A stretch of DNA of 48,674 nucleotides from an uncultured Clostridia bacterium (GTDB lineage Bacteria > Bacillota > Clostridia > Christensenellales > UBA1242). The stretch is from positions 1 to 48,674 of the forward strand of contig CALWPK010000010.1 in NCBI GenBank assembly GCA_944383415.1. Direction: 5' to 3'. Numbering within the stretch: position 1 is the first letter of the stretch; each line of letters opens with the position of its first letter. Below are positions 40,752 to 48,674 of the stretch, piece by piece. The notes under the pieces are model-generated. The model had not been told where the DNA came from. It was given only the letters and a program-made list of their open reading frames with translations, and searched no databases. The translations under genes were made by a program, and so were the position numbers.

Positions 40752-40911
40752 TTGCTAGAAATGTTTTAAGACGAAATGTCTCAGTTTTTTTATGAAAAAT
40801 TTTGGATATTGATTATATCCTTTTTAGGTATCAAATATATTCTTTCAATTTTGGTATCAAAATTTATCTTATAATATTTTTATTCGCCTATTTATGTAAG
40901 TATAAAATTTA

Positions 40912-40973
40912 GCCAAATATACATCCGATATTGAAGTGAACCTCGTATGGATGACTATATTTGGCGTTTTTTT
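40912..40973 (+). terminator. Strong plus-strand terminator without an obvious gene
   Basis: GCCAAATATA pairs with TATATTTGGC and the inner CATCC with GGATG, with a two-base bulge and a loop of about 22 bases, then seven T. No coding gene precedes it within 160 bases. Confidence 0.7.
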
Positions 40974-41154
40974 GCTAACAAATTAGACGATATTGAAACA
41001 AACGCGTTGTTATAATCCATCCGAAATGATCACATCTTAAAAAAATTGAATGCTTTAACGAGATTTCAACAATTGCCTAAATTTGTTAACCTTTCCAATC
41101 ATATCAAATTATAGATCAAATAAATTCAATATCCTACCAACATTCATTGTCTAT

Positions 41155-41499
41155 CTATTCAATCAAAACAATAGCAACAGCATATTCCTTACAGTGCGAG
41201 ATGCTGACATCTATTTGATTTTTATGTTTTTCTCTTAAAATAGAATCAATGAATTTAGTGCGGTTTATATATGGTTTGCCAGAATCTGTGTGCAAAATTT
41301 CAATTTCCTTATATACAATTCCATCGTCATCTAGTGCTTTCACAAACGCTTCTTTCGCACAAAAAAATCCGCAAAACCGCTCTAACGAATTTTCAAAACT
41401 CTTTGCGTATTTGATCTCATTGTCTGTGAAAATTCTCGAATATCCCTCGTCAGTCCAATGTTCAAATCGATTTATTTTTTCAATATCTATTCCTATCAT
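41155..41499 (-). CDS. acpS: Holo-[acyl-carrier-protein] synthase
   Basis: The 114-residue protein has MIGIDIEKINRF at the start and RFCGFFCAKEAFVKAL in the centre (metal and CoA-binding motifs), ending with VSISHCKEYAVAIV. It transfers phosphopantetheine from CoA to acyl carrier protein, activating fatty acid synthesis. GAGAGGA precedes the ATG. It lies 43 bases downstream of recX in the same direction. Confidence 0.93.
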   Translation of the reverse strand: MIGIDIEKINRFEHWTDEGYSRIFTDNEIKYAKSFENSLERFCGFFCAKEAFVKALDDDGIVYKEIEILHTDSGKPYINRTKFIDSILREKHKNQIDVSISHCKEYAVAIVLIE

Positions 41500-41542
41500 A
41501 TTTCCTCTCTATTTAGTAAATTAATTTTTTGTTTTCTACCAA

Positions 41543-42154
41543 TCAAGATTCTTCCAAATCCAAATTCGCAAGATCCCACAAAACTTTTTTGATCGTGTCC
41601 CAAGCATATCCGAGATAGTATAACCTTCTAGTCAGTTTCTCACAATTCTCCTTGTTGATCTCTTTGTTTTTCAAAAACTTTTTTGCATTGACAAAACAAC
41701 TATTATAATCATCAATATCCGCCAATGACTCGTCTATATAATCTTTACTTACGCCAGATTTTATCAACTTTTGTTTCAGTCTCATTTTGCTAGTTTGCAT
41801 ATTGGAGCGAATGTACGCCTTCGCGTATTCGCTATCGTCAATTACTTTGTATTCTTTCATCTTCATTATTACTTCATCTATCGCGTCTAAGGTGAAATTT
41901 TTTTTCAACAAATATTCTTTCGTTTGCTTTTCCGTCTTCACCCTCGTGCTAAGATATTTCATTGCCAAATTTGTTGCAATTAATATTTCACTTTCTCTCA
42001 ATGCTTTGAAAAACAGATCGGATTGAATATCACTTCCAGACAATGAATATTTTACTATTATGTCACTGTGAAAAATGAATTCACCTGCGTCAGTCGTGAT
42101 GACAAAAATATTAGGATTGTTTTTTGACTTCAATTTAATGTCTTGAATTATCAT
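41543..42154 (-). CDS. recX: Regulatory protein RecX
   Basis: The protein (203 residues from ATG 42154) has the helical repeats of RecX: AMKYLSTRVKTEKQTKEYLL, then DEVIMKMKEYKVIDDSEYAK, MRLKQKLIKSGVSKDYID and a C-terminal LYYLGYAWDTIKKVL. RecX controls RecA filament activity in recombination and SOS. I choose ATG 42154 because TATAAT (extended TGT) lies exactly six bases upstream and no Shine-Dalgarno exists; the ATG eight codons earlier would precede the promoter's -10. recA itself is not nearby. Confidence 0.9.
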   Translation of the reverse strand: MIIQDIKLKSKNNPNIFVITTDAGEFIFHSDIIVKYSLSGSDIQSDLFFKALRESEILIATNLAMKYLSTRVKTEKQTKEYLLKKNFTLDAIDEVIMKMKEYKVIDDSEYAKAYIRSNMQTSKMRLKQKLIKSGVSKDYIDESLADIDDYNSCFVNAKKFLKNKEINKENCEKLTRRLYYLGYAWDTIKKVLWDLANLDLEES

Positions 42155-42160
42155 ATATTG

Positions 42161-42190
42161 ATTATAACAAATATTCAAAAAAAGTGTTGA
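42161..42190 (-). promoter_or_regulatory. recX promoter giving a leaderless transcript
   Basis: TATAAT at 42161-42166 has an extended TGT. The -35 (TCAACA at 18-base spacing) is weak. Six bases separate the -10 from the ATG. Confidence 0.55.
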
Positions 42191-42660
42191 AATTTTTATA
42201 ATTTATTTTTATTAAACAGATAAATTGATATAAAGAATAAAAAATAACTTGTTTTGTAATAAATAAATTGTTATTTTAAAAAAATTGTTGAAAACACCTT
42301 TTATATATGCAAAAATATTCATATATTAAAAAATTTTCAAAATTTCAAGAAAAAAACACAGTTTTTCAATAATTTTTTATAAATTTTATAGATTTTTTTA
42401 ATTTTCGCTCAATATTGATGCCACATTTTTTGTTATTTGAAAAATTATTAATTGATAGATTTTTTAATTTATTTACAAACCGCAATAGCGTAATATTGAG
42501 ATTAATAATTTTTATCTAAATTCACAATATACATTTTTCAGTTTTATGCGGTGGTCTTTATTCAATTCTAAAATTTTATAAATTACGTTATATTATAAGA
42601 TGAGATAATCCGAATGCTAGAATCTTAAAAACTAATATTTTTTTGAAAAAGATTTTATTA
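42191..42660. other. Very AT-rich intergenic region between recX and eno
   Basis: About 470 bases with long A and T runs. I see no gene, recognisable RNA or DnaA-box cluster. Confidence 0.5.
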
Positions 42661-42703
42661 ATTCAATTATTTGTGATATAATAGAAATTACAAAGGAGAA
42701 ATT

Positions 42704-43960
42704 ATGAAAATAAAAAACATAGACGCTTATGAAGTGATAGATAGTCGTGGTAATCCGACTGTCGAATGTGAACTCACATTGGAGAACGGAATCGCAGTGA
42801 GAGCCATTGTTCCAAGCGGTGCATCCACTGGTGAGCGTGAGGCACTAGAACTAAGAGACGGAGGAAAACGTTTTCACGGAAAAGGTGTCTTAAAGGCTAC
42901 AGAAAATGTGAACAAAATCATTGCAAAAGCATTGATAGGAAAAGACGTCAGCAAGCAACGTGAATTAGATAATATTATGCTGAAACTAGACGGAACAGAA
43001 TTCAAAACCAAATTAGGAGCCAACGCAATTTTATCAGTCAGTCTTGCCATTGCAAAAGCAAACGCTATGAACAAAAATATTCCATTATACAAAAGTTTAG
43101 GCAACGGTACCACTCTACCAATGCCAATGATGAACGTGATCAACGGAGGTGCACACGCCGATTCAAATGTGGATTTTCAAGAATATATGATTATGCCCGT
43201 TGGTGCAAAGACATTTTTCGAAGCAATGCAAATGGCATCTGAAACTTTTATGGAACTTAAAAAGGTTTTGAAGAATATGCACTATCCTACTGCAGTCGGC
43301 GATGAAGGCGGATTCGCTCCGAACTTTAAAAATAATGAACAACCTTTAGATGCAATTATCACTGCCATCAAAAATGCTGGATATGAACCGAGAAAAGATA
43401 TAGCGATCGCTATGGATGTAGCGGCAAGCGAATTTTATAATCCAAAGACAAAAAAATACGACCTAAACAAAAGTCAAAGCGGAAGTCTGACTACTTGCCA
43501 GATGATCAAATGGTATGAAGAACTCATAAAGAAATACCCTATCGTTTCAATAGAGGATCCATTGAGTGAAAATGATTGGGACGGCTGGGCAAAGATAACA
43601 AAAAAATTAGGCAACAAAATCCAACTGGTAGGTGATGACGTGTTCGTCACCAATCCTAAAATCTTAGCAGAAGGGATCAAAAAAGGTATAGCAAATGCAA
43701 TCCTAATCAAACTGAATCAAATAGGTACCCTTTCTGAGACGCTAGACACAATCAAACTGGCGAAAGAAAATGGATATAACACGATCATTTCACACAGAAG
43801 TGGAGAGAGTGAAGACACTTTCATTGCAGATCTTGCTGTTGCCGTTGACGCAGGTCAAATAAAGTCTGGTTCAATCTCCAGAACGGATCGTGTGGCAAAA
43901 TATAATCAACTGATTCGCATTGAAAGAAATCTCAAGAAAAAGGCGAAATTTAATATATGA
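42704..43960 (+). CDS. eno: Enolase
   Basis: The 418-residue protein has [14 protein letters not shown] near the N-terminus, [15 protein letters not shown], the catalytic and metal segments [37 protein letters not shown] and [13 protein letters not shown], and [17 protein letters not shown]. It interconverts 2-phosphoglycerate and phosphoenolpyruvate in glycolysis. AAAGGAG precedes the ATG, and an extended -10 (TGATATAAT, 42674-42682) lies about 21 bases upstream. cmk follows with a 4-base overlap, an unusual partner for eno. Confidence 0.97.
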   Translation: MKIKNIDAYEVIDSRGNPTVECELTLENGIAVRAIVPSGASTGEREALELRDGGKRFHGKGVLKATENVNKIIAKALIGKDVSKQRELDNIMLKLDGTEFKTKLGANAILSVSLAIAKANAMNKNIPLYKSLGNGTTLPMPMMNVINGGAHADSNVDFQEYMIMPVGAKTFFEAMQMASETFMELKKVLKNMHYPTAVGDEGGFAPNFKNNEQPLDAIITAIKNAGYEPRKDIAIAMDVAASEFYNPKTKKYDLNKSQSGSLTTCQMIKWYEELIKKYPIVSIEDPLSENDWDGWAKITKKLGNKIQLVGDDVFVTNPKILAEGIKKGIANAILIKLNQIGTLSETLDTIKLAKENGYNTIISHRSGESEDTFIADLAVAVDAGQIKSGSISRTDRVAKYNQLIRIERNLKKKAKFNI

Positions 43961-44622
43961 TAATAACTATTGATGGTCCAGCAGGAAGTGGAAAATCTAC
44001 CGTTGCAGAAGTCTTAGCAAAAAAACTAGGCTTTTATCATTTTAATTCAGGTTCTCTTTATAGAGCAATATCCGCATATTTGATAGACAACGGAGTTTTT
44101 TCTATTTCTAACGAAAATTTCAGTGAAAAAATCGAAAAATGTGATATCAAAGTCGAATTTATAAACAATTTTCAGCACGTATATGTAAACAATATAGATT
44201 ATTCGAAAAAATTAAGAGATATCAAAGTCAGCGAATTGACGCCTCAATTCAGCGTTCACCCCACGCTTAGAAACATTGTTGACAAATGTCAAAAAGAATT
44301 TACAATGAATCACAACATAGTAATTGATGGTAGAGATATTGGAAGTTTTGTTCTCCCCAATGCAGAGATCAAGTTTTATCTTGATTGTGACGTCAATGAG
44401 CGGGCAAGGCGAAGGTATAAAGAATTGAAAAATAGAGGCGAATCTGTCTCTCTAGAAGAAATCAAAAGAAAAATTGAGGTAAGGGACGAGTTTGACAGAA
44501 ACAAAACAATCGCTCCGCTAAAAATTCCAAAAGGTGCCGTAATTATCGATTCTTCTCGTCTATCAATTGATGAAGTTGTGGATAAAATGTTGAAAACTAT
44601 CAATTCATTTTCTAAGTTTTAG
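43957..44622 (+). CDS. cmk: Cytidylate kinase
   Basis: The 221-residue protein starts with the P-loop [20 protein letters not shown], followed by [37 protein letters not shown] and a lid with [13 protein letters not shown] and [13 protein letters not shown]. It phosphorylates CMP and dCMP for nucleotide synthesis. The ATG overlaps the eno stop (ATGA), so translation is probably coupled. Confidence 0.96.
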   Translation: MIITIDGPAGSGKSTVAEVLAKKLGFYHFNSGSLYRAISAYLIDNGVFSISNENFSEKIEKCDIKVEFINNFQHVYVNNIDYSKKLRDIKVSELTPQFSVHPTLRNIVDKCQKEFTMNHNIVIDGRDIGSFVLPNAEIKFYLDCDVNERARRRYKELKNRGESVSLEEIKRKIEVRDEFDRNKTIAPLKIPKGAVIIDSSRLSIDEVVDKMLKTINSFSKF

Positions 44623-45011
44623 CAAAAAAATTGAAAATTTTTAGGAAAAATCAAAATTTTATTCGCTTTACTCTATCTAATGATATGTTTTTCTTGATTT
44701 ATTCAATATTTTCAAATTCCACATCGTCAAAATGTATTATCATATTATCTTATTCTTTTAGGCTTGATGAACGCTCTTTATTAAATGGTGGGCACCTTTA
44801 GATGCCTTTTAATATAAGAACATTGTATTTTAACGCAATACATTACCTCTAACAATGAATATATATAAACTTTACATAAATTTTTTTGCAATCTTATACA
44901 AGGTTTAGATCTATAAACTATAAATTTTTTATAATTTATCATTTTTGTCATTGAAATTATATATCTTTTCATAAAATTTATTATAATACAAAATATTTTT
45001 CAAAATCAGTA
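44623..45011. other. Intergenic region after cmk
   Basis: A short hairpin GGCA/TGCC followed by TTTT (about 44788-44813) may end the eno-cmk transcript. The rest is AT-rich with no gene I can support. Confidence 0.5.
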
Positions 45012-45063
45012 TTGACAAAAACACCGATTCGTATTATACTAATCTGAAAGTAAAAAACTTTCA
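45012..45063 (+). promoter_or_regulatory. Strong promoter and leader hairpin of the 880-residue protein gene
   Basis: TTGACA, a 17-base spacer and TATACT (45035-45040) form a near-consensus promoter. The leader then forms TGAAAGT/ACTTTCA with a 5-base loop (45045-45063), just before GGAGGGG. The hairpin sits at the 5' end and could stabilise the mRNA. Confidence 0.75.
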
Positions 45064-45077
45064 ATTGGAGGGGTATT

Positions 45078-47720
45078 ATGGCAACCAATATTGATGTTAA
45101 ATCTTTAAACGCTATGTTCAATGATTATTTACAAAATGGCTCCAGCGATCAAGCCTTTGTGGATTACTGCTTGAGTCAGGGTTATTTCCACACCGATAGC
45201 AATGATCCTACTGTATACGATTTTAGTAAATTTAGAAAAAGTAGGTTTGTAAACACTGCATATCTAACTTCAGATCCTGAGAAATATAATTCATATCTAA
45301 CCTTTTTGGCTAACCTATCAAGAAGTGATAGCAGAAATCAACTTGATGGTGATAAAGCCACATCAAAAATGTTGATGGATCTAATGGAAGATGTGCCACT
45401 GAATGCTGGACTCGGACTTTCTCAGCAAGATTCTGAGCAGTTGTATAGCAAATATTTGCAAGACAGTGACCACAAGATGAAAAAAATGCATCCTAAGACC
45501 GCCTTTGCAGGTAAGAAAATCGGTATCCCTACACTTATCACCACTGCGATATGTGCGGTGATTGGCGGAGCGATTGCCGCTAGCGGATTGGTGGCAGGTG
45601 CAATACCGTTCTTGACTGATAGTCTGCTTTTGAATATCGGCTCATTGGCAACGCTTGGAGCAGCCTTTGGTGCAGTCATCACACCTATTGCGATTGTGGC
45701 GAAAAATGCTATAGTTAGGTCATATTTTGCTCGCAAATACGGCACCAAAACAAATAATTTGGCTACACTTTTGAATTCGGACATCACAAACTCTGCTGAC
45801 ATTGAAAAACTTAATTTGCCAATCAACGAATTGTTCAAGAAATTCAAAAAGACTGAAGAGAAGATTCAGAAAGCAAAGCACTCAAAGAATCCTTTCTCTA
45901 GAATTGCCAATTACTTCCGTGAAAAAACTAATAGAAACAGGCTCCATGAAGTGATAAATGTATTGAAGAAAACCAATGCGGATCTAAAAAATTCTCAAGA
46001 TCCTACTACCGAAACGAAACTTGGACTATTCCAAAGATATCTTGTGTATCAAACCAAGAATCTTGAACTATCTCGTAGATATGCAGATATTCTAGCAAGA
46101 AGCAGAGTTGACAAAAAAGAAAAAAATCATATTGCTAATTTGAAGGCTTCACATAAAGATGAATACAAAAAATTGGCAATGGATGTACTCAGCAAAGGTT
46201 TCCCTACCCCAGCAAGCCCAGTGAATGTGAAAAAAGAACCTATCAAGAAAGAAGAAACAGTGGGAAAAGTGGTAGAAAAATCTCTTCGAGACTATCTTCG
46301 AGAATATGGAGAGAATACTTTGAGCGTACAGAATGAGAAAAGTTTCATTGAAAAAAATAAACATAGAACTATAGAGGAACTGCGCACTGAATATGGCAAA
46401 AAAGTAAGAGAAAATCTACGCGCTCAAAATAGTCAATATGACCAAAACACTTCGAACCCAGATATAGCCCGTCAACCAAATCGTAGAAAACTGCAAATCT
46501 TCAATGGCAAACTAGTGGAGGGTGTAATTGGAGATAGAGAACAAACTCCTACTAGACCGCAAGATAACAGCGTAGATCCTCAAACTCCTGAAGGAAGACG
46601 TTTGAAGGAAATGAATCCTGATATGGATGAAATTAAAAGACGAGAAGAGTACGCTAGAATATGGGCTGAAAGATATGAAAAGCAACAACAACTAATAGAA
46701 GAGGCAGAAAGAGAATCGGAAGAAAGTCAAAAACCTACACCTGACGCTTCTACAAATCCAGAACAAAAGCCTAGCACCCCTGTTTCTCCTAAATCTACAA
46801 CACCTAGAAGAAAAACTAGTGGAATTGGAACGCGAGACACAAAAGTCTTACGCGGACGTGGGTTAAGTGCAAAAACCATTTTAGATGGTGTTGATTACAG
46901 CAACTCTTATAGTAACTATACTATACCATCAATAAATGCAACTGAAAATAGTACACTAGTATCAGAAACACAACCTAGTAAAAAGTCAAATCGTACATCT
47001 ACATCTGCTAAAAAGACATCTGTTACACCTAACCCTGAAGAATCAGTACAACCAAAAAGCAAGAATGCTAACAAAAAAACTATAACATCTAAGACTCCTG
47101 CTAACAGTGCTTCTAGTTCTAAAACTAAAAACCCTGAGAAAACAGCAACCACCCCGAGAAGTAAAACAACCCCATCTGGTGCTAAATCTCTTACTCAAGA
47201 TACTACAAAAAATCCTAAACCTGCTGACAAAAAAGATAGTGCAACTAAAACAAGTACCGCACCTCCTACGGAAAAAAATGCTACATCAACCAATGACCCA
47301 AAGTCAACAACCACTACTACCAGACGAAATAGTGTTAAAAAAGGCACTCCTCCTAAAACAGATGGACTTACTCCTGCTGATGAAAAAACTCAACGAGTTT
47401 CTAAGAAAAGAAAACCAGACGATGGTGTAGAACCTAAAAAATCTGATAAAAAAGCAAATAAAAATGAATCAACAGAACAAACTAACGATACTGTAAAGGG
47501 CACCTCTCAAGACTCTCCATTAACAGAAATTGAAAATTTAATCGCTAGAATGTCACAATTAATGAATGAATCAAAAAGTCCTATATATCACGGTACGTTT
47601 ACTGAAGAAAATATCGATACGTTCCTTGATGAGAATATAAATGCTCTTGAAAGTAAAACAAGAAGGGGGTCACACTCTGTAACAATCCGCGTCGATGGTG
47701 ATGGCTACTCTATAACGTAA
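45078..47720 (+). CDS. Large two-span membrane protein with a low-complexity tail, unknown function
   Basis: I do not recognise this 880-residue protein. Residues 1-140 are a soluble helical domain. Two glycine- and alanine-rich membrane helices (about 149-176 and 184-208) form a hairpin. About 230-380 is basic and helical. From about 385 to 810 the chain is rich in Lys, Thr, Ser, Pro, Asn and Glu with repeats such as KTSVTPNPEE, like an extended cytoplasmic linker. A short ordered C-terminus (about 815-880) follows. No signal peptide or wall-sorting motif is seen. It has a strong promoter, a good Shine-Dalgarno and its own terminator, so it is probably well expressed. Confidence 0.8.
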   Translation: MATNIDVKSLNAMFNDYLQNGSSDQAFVDYCLSQGYFHTDSNDPTVYDFSKFRKSRFVNTAYLTSDPEKYNSYLTFLANLSRSDSRNQLDGDKATSKMLMDLMEDVPLNAGLGLSQQDSEQLYSKYLQDSDHKMKKMHPKTAFAGKKIGIPTLITTAICAVIGGAIAASGLVAGAIPFLTDSLLLNIGSLATLGAAFGAVITPIAIVAKNAIVRSYFARKYGTKTNNLATLLNSDITNSADIEKLNLPINELFKKFKKTEEKIQKAKHSKNPFSRIANYFREKTNRNRLHEVINVLKKTNADLKNSQDPTTETKLGLFQRYLVYQTKNLELSRRYADILARSRVDKKEKNHIANLKASHKDEYKKLAMDVLSKGFPTPASPVNVKKEPIKKEETVGKVVEKSLRDYLREYGENTLSVQNEKSFIEKNKHRTIEELRTEYGKKVRENLRAQNSQYDQNTSNPDIARQPNRRKLQIFNGKLVEGVIGDREQTPTRPQDNSVDPQTPEGRRLKEMNPDMDEIKRREEYARIWAERYEKQQQLIEEAERESEESQKPTPDASTNPEQKPSTPVSPKSTTPRRKTSGIGTRDTKVLRGRGLSAKTILDGVDYSNSYSNYTIPSINATENSTLVSETQPSKKSNRTSTSAKKTSVTPNPEESVQPKSKNANKKTITSKTPANSASSSKTKNPEKTATTPRSKTTPSGAKSLTQDTTKNPKPADKKDSATKTSTAPPTEKNATSTNDPKSTTTTTRRNSVKKGTPPKTDGLTPADEKTQRVSKKRKPDDGVEPKKSDKKANKNESTEQTNDTVKGTSQDSPLTEIENLIARMSQLMNESKSPIYHGTFTEENIDTFLDENINALESKTRRGSHSVTIRVDGDGYSIT

Positions 47721-47773
47721 TATAAATTAATACAAATGAATAATTAGTCATTATCAAGCAGATTAGTTTAAAC

Positions 47774-47803
47774 AAAAAATGCACTCAATAGAGTGCATTT
47801 TTT
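47774..47803. terminator. Bidirectional terminator between the large protein and rubrerythrin genes
   Basis: AAAAAATGCACTC and GAGTGCATTTTTT form a perfect 13-base stem with a 4-base loop; both strands end in T-runs, serving the convergent genes. Confidence 0.9.
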
Positions 47804-47852
47804 CATTTCTTCAAACAAGATACAATTTTGATCCTATTTAATCAATCTAAGT

Positions 47853-48392
47853 TTAATAATTCTTAGATTCAAGTTCAAAATAACTTTGAGGATGGCTACA
47901 AACTGGGCAAACCTTTGGAGCAGATTTTCCAACGTGCTTGTGTCCACAATTTCTACATACCCAAACTGAAACTTCTTTCTTGACAAAGCATTTTTTCTTC
48001 GTAACATTTTCAAGCAATGCGTTGAATCTTGCCTCGTGCTCTGCCTCGATTTTCGCCACACCTTCAAACAACTTTGCTATAGCAGAAAATCCTTCTTTCT
48101 TAGCCACTTCTGCGAACTCTTTGTACATCTCTGTCCATTCATAGTTTTCACCATTGGCAGCGTCTTTTAGATTGGCAATAGTATCTGGAACATCTCCATC
48201 GTGCAAAAGTTTGAACCACATTTTTGCGTGTTCTTTTTCATTGTTGGCAGTGATCTCGAAGATCTCTGCAATCTGCTCATATCCTTCTTTTTTCGCCTTG
48301 CTAGCGTAATAAGTATATTTATTCCTTGCTTGGCTTTCACCTGCAAAAGCGGCCATCAAATTCTGTTCGGTCTTTGAACCCTTTAATTCCAT
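47853..48392 (-). CDS. rbr: Rubrerythrin
   Basis: The 179-residue protein has a ferritin-like di-iron domain (about 1-140) with AFAGESQARNKYTYYA and ITANNEKEHAKMW, then a rubredoxin-like domain (about 145-179) with CRNCG and CPVC holding one iron. It reduces hydrogen peroxide, a typical defence of anaerobes. AGGAGG precedes the ATG behind a good promoter; it is transcribed alone. Confidence 0.96.
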   Translation of the reverse strand: MELKGSKTEQNLMAAFAGESQARNKYTYYASKAKKEGYEQIAEIFEITANNEKEHAKMWFKLLHDGDVPDTIANLKDAANGENYEWTEMYKEFAEVAKKEGFSAIAKLFEGVAKIEAEHEARFNALLENVTKKKCFVKKEVSVWVCRNCGHKHVGKSAPKVCPVCSHPQSYFELESKNY

Positions 48393-48416
48393 AAATTTCC
48401 TCCTAAATACGACAAT

Positions 48417-48445
48417 ATTATACTATATATTTTTTCTAAAATCAA
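48417..48445 (-). promoter_or_regulatory. Promoter of rubrerythrin
   Basis: TTGATT, a 17-base spacer and a perfect TATAAT lie 24 bases upstream of the ATG. Confidence 0.8.
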
Positions 48446-48565
48446 ACATTTTCATAGTCAAATTTTAATTTTCGATGTTATTTTTGCTAATTTGTATTAT
48501 AATTTTAGTTTATGTTATCAACATAACTCAACAATCTATTGTCCAATTTTAATCTGACGACAATA

Positions 48566-48674
48566 TCACTTGTTCTTTTCCTTTTTCCTTATCAATCCAC
48601 GCTCTCTACCATTATTGCCTGGAGTGTAGTATATTCTATCTTTCAATTTGTCAGGTAAATATTGTTGTTTCACA
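48566..48674 (-). CDS. rarA: C-terminal end of RarA/MgsA (replication-associated recombination protein A), cut by the window edge
   Basis: The last 36 codons are present, ending in a TGA at 48566-48568. The translation contains VKQQYLPDKLKDRIYYTPGN, which matches the end of RarA, usually written as QQYLPDEL..R.YYEPSDxGYE. RarA is an AAA+ ATPase related to clamp loaders that acts at stalled replication forks. The catalytic part lies beyond the right edge. The match is short but distinctive. Confidence 0.75.
   Translation of the reverse strand, partial: VKQQYLPDKLKDRIYYTPGNNGRERGLIRKKEKNK

Larger units (their letters stand above)
40634..41154. other. Intergenic region with a small peptide gene and three hairpins
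   Basis: Between ung and the convergent acpS lie a promoter and a 22-codon frame (40648-40751), a weak terminator (40769-40790), a hairpin GGATAT/ATATCC with five T (40804-40825) and a strong plus-strand terminator (40912-40973). The remainder is AT-rich. Confidence 0.6.

Noticed and set aside
42191..42660. Replication origin in the AT-rich gap upstream of eno
   Set aside because: No DnaA-box cluster or dnaA/dnaN neighbour was seen; AT-richness alone is common in this genome.
44781..44972. 63-codon minus-strand frame between cmk and the large protein gene
   Set aside because: AT-rich sequence without ribosome binding site or recognisable composition; most likely chance.

Overview
The window looks like a chromosomal segment of an AT-rich, anaerobic, endospore-forming Firmicute of the class Clostridia, probably uncultured. 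Evidence: a near-complete SpoIVA with an apparent sigma-E promoter, a SpoIVFB-like protease, an L27 with the Firmicutes-type N-terminal extension next to its processing protease Prp, a long Bacillus-type SRP RNA with an Alu domain, and a rubrerythrin. There are about 43 protein genes, one intact tRNA, one SRP RNA, and no convincing prophage, CRISPR array or insertion sequence.

Layout. 1-5.4 kb: a structured leader reading off the left edge, a family 2 glycosyltransferase, a membrane-anchored XRE regulator, class II fructose-bisphosphate aldolase and a membrane protein of unknown function. 5.5-13.3 kb: a relative of the B. subtilis mreB-min-spoIVF-rplU-ysxB-rpmA neighbourhood, here Ppx-like, MreB-like, minD, minE, SpoIVFB-like, then rplU-prp-rpmA. 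minC, mreC, mreD and spoIVFA are absent, and an opposite-strand gene encoding six helicase-associated (HA) repeats fused to sigma-70-like domains sits in the middle. 13.4-18.6 kb: RNA modification (RluA, methyltransferase), a HEPN-CBS protein, an unknown protein, SRP RNA and an MFS transporter. 18.8-24.7 kb: polA, tRNA-Leu with a broken partial copy upstream, pyrophosphatase and cca. 24.8-28.7 kb: a heterodimeric ABC exporter behind a MarR-type palindrome. 29-34 kb: nfeD-floA-small membrane protein, a zinc-ribbon membrane protein, an OGG-type glycosylase and two paralogous single-span membrane proteins. 34.6-38.4 kb: spoIVA, then an overlapping lgt operon. 38.6-42.2 kb: glmM, ung, a tiny hydrophobic peptide gene, acpS, recX. 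42.7-48.7 kb: eno-cmk, a large two-span protein with a low-complexity tail, rubrerythrin, and the C-terminus of rarA at the right edge.

Three things stand out. First, the HA-repeat/sigma fusion: its promoter carries a perfect inverted repeat between -35 and -10, and its repeats show a recent 396-bp tandem duplication. Second, five genes (polA, cca, ung, recX and the small peptide gene) have a -10 hexamer exactly six bases before the ATG and no Shine-Dalgarno, which predicts leaderless mRNAs; most other genes have clear ribosome binding sites. Third, the MreB-like and Ppx-like proteins beside MinDE have both lost canonical phosphate-loop residues, and the Ppx-like protein has also lost its HD metal ligands. 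All functional calls come from reading the sequence; no database search was run.
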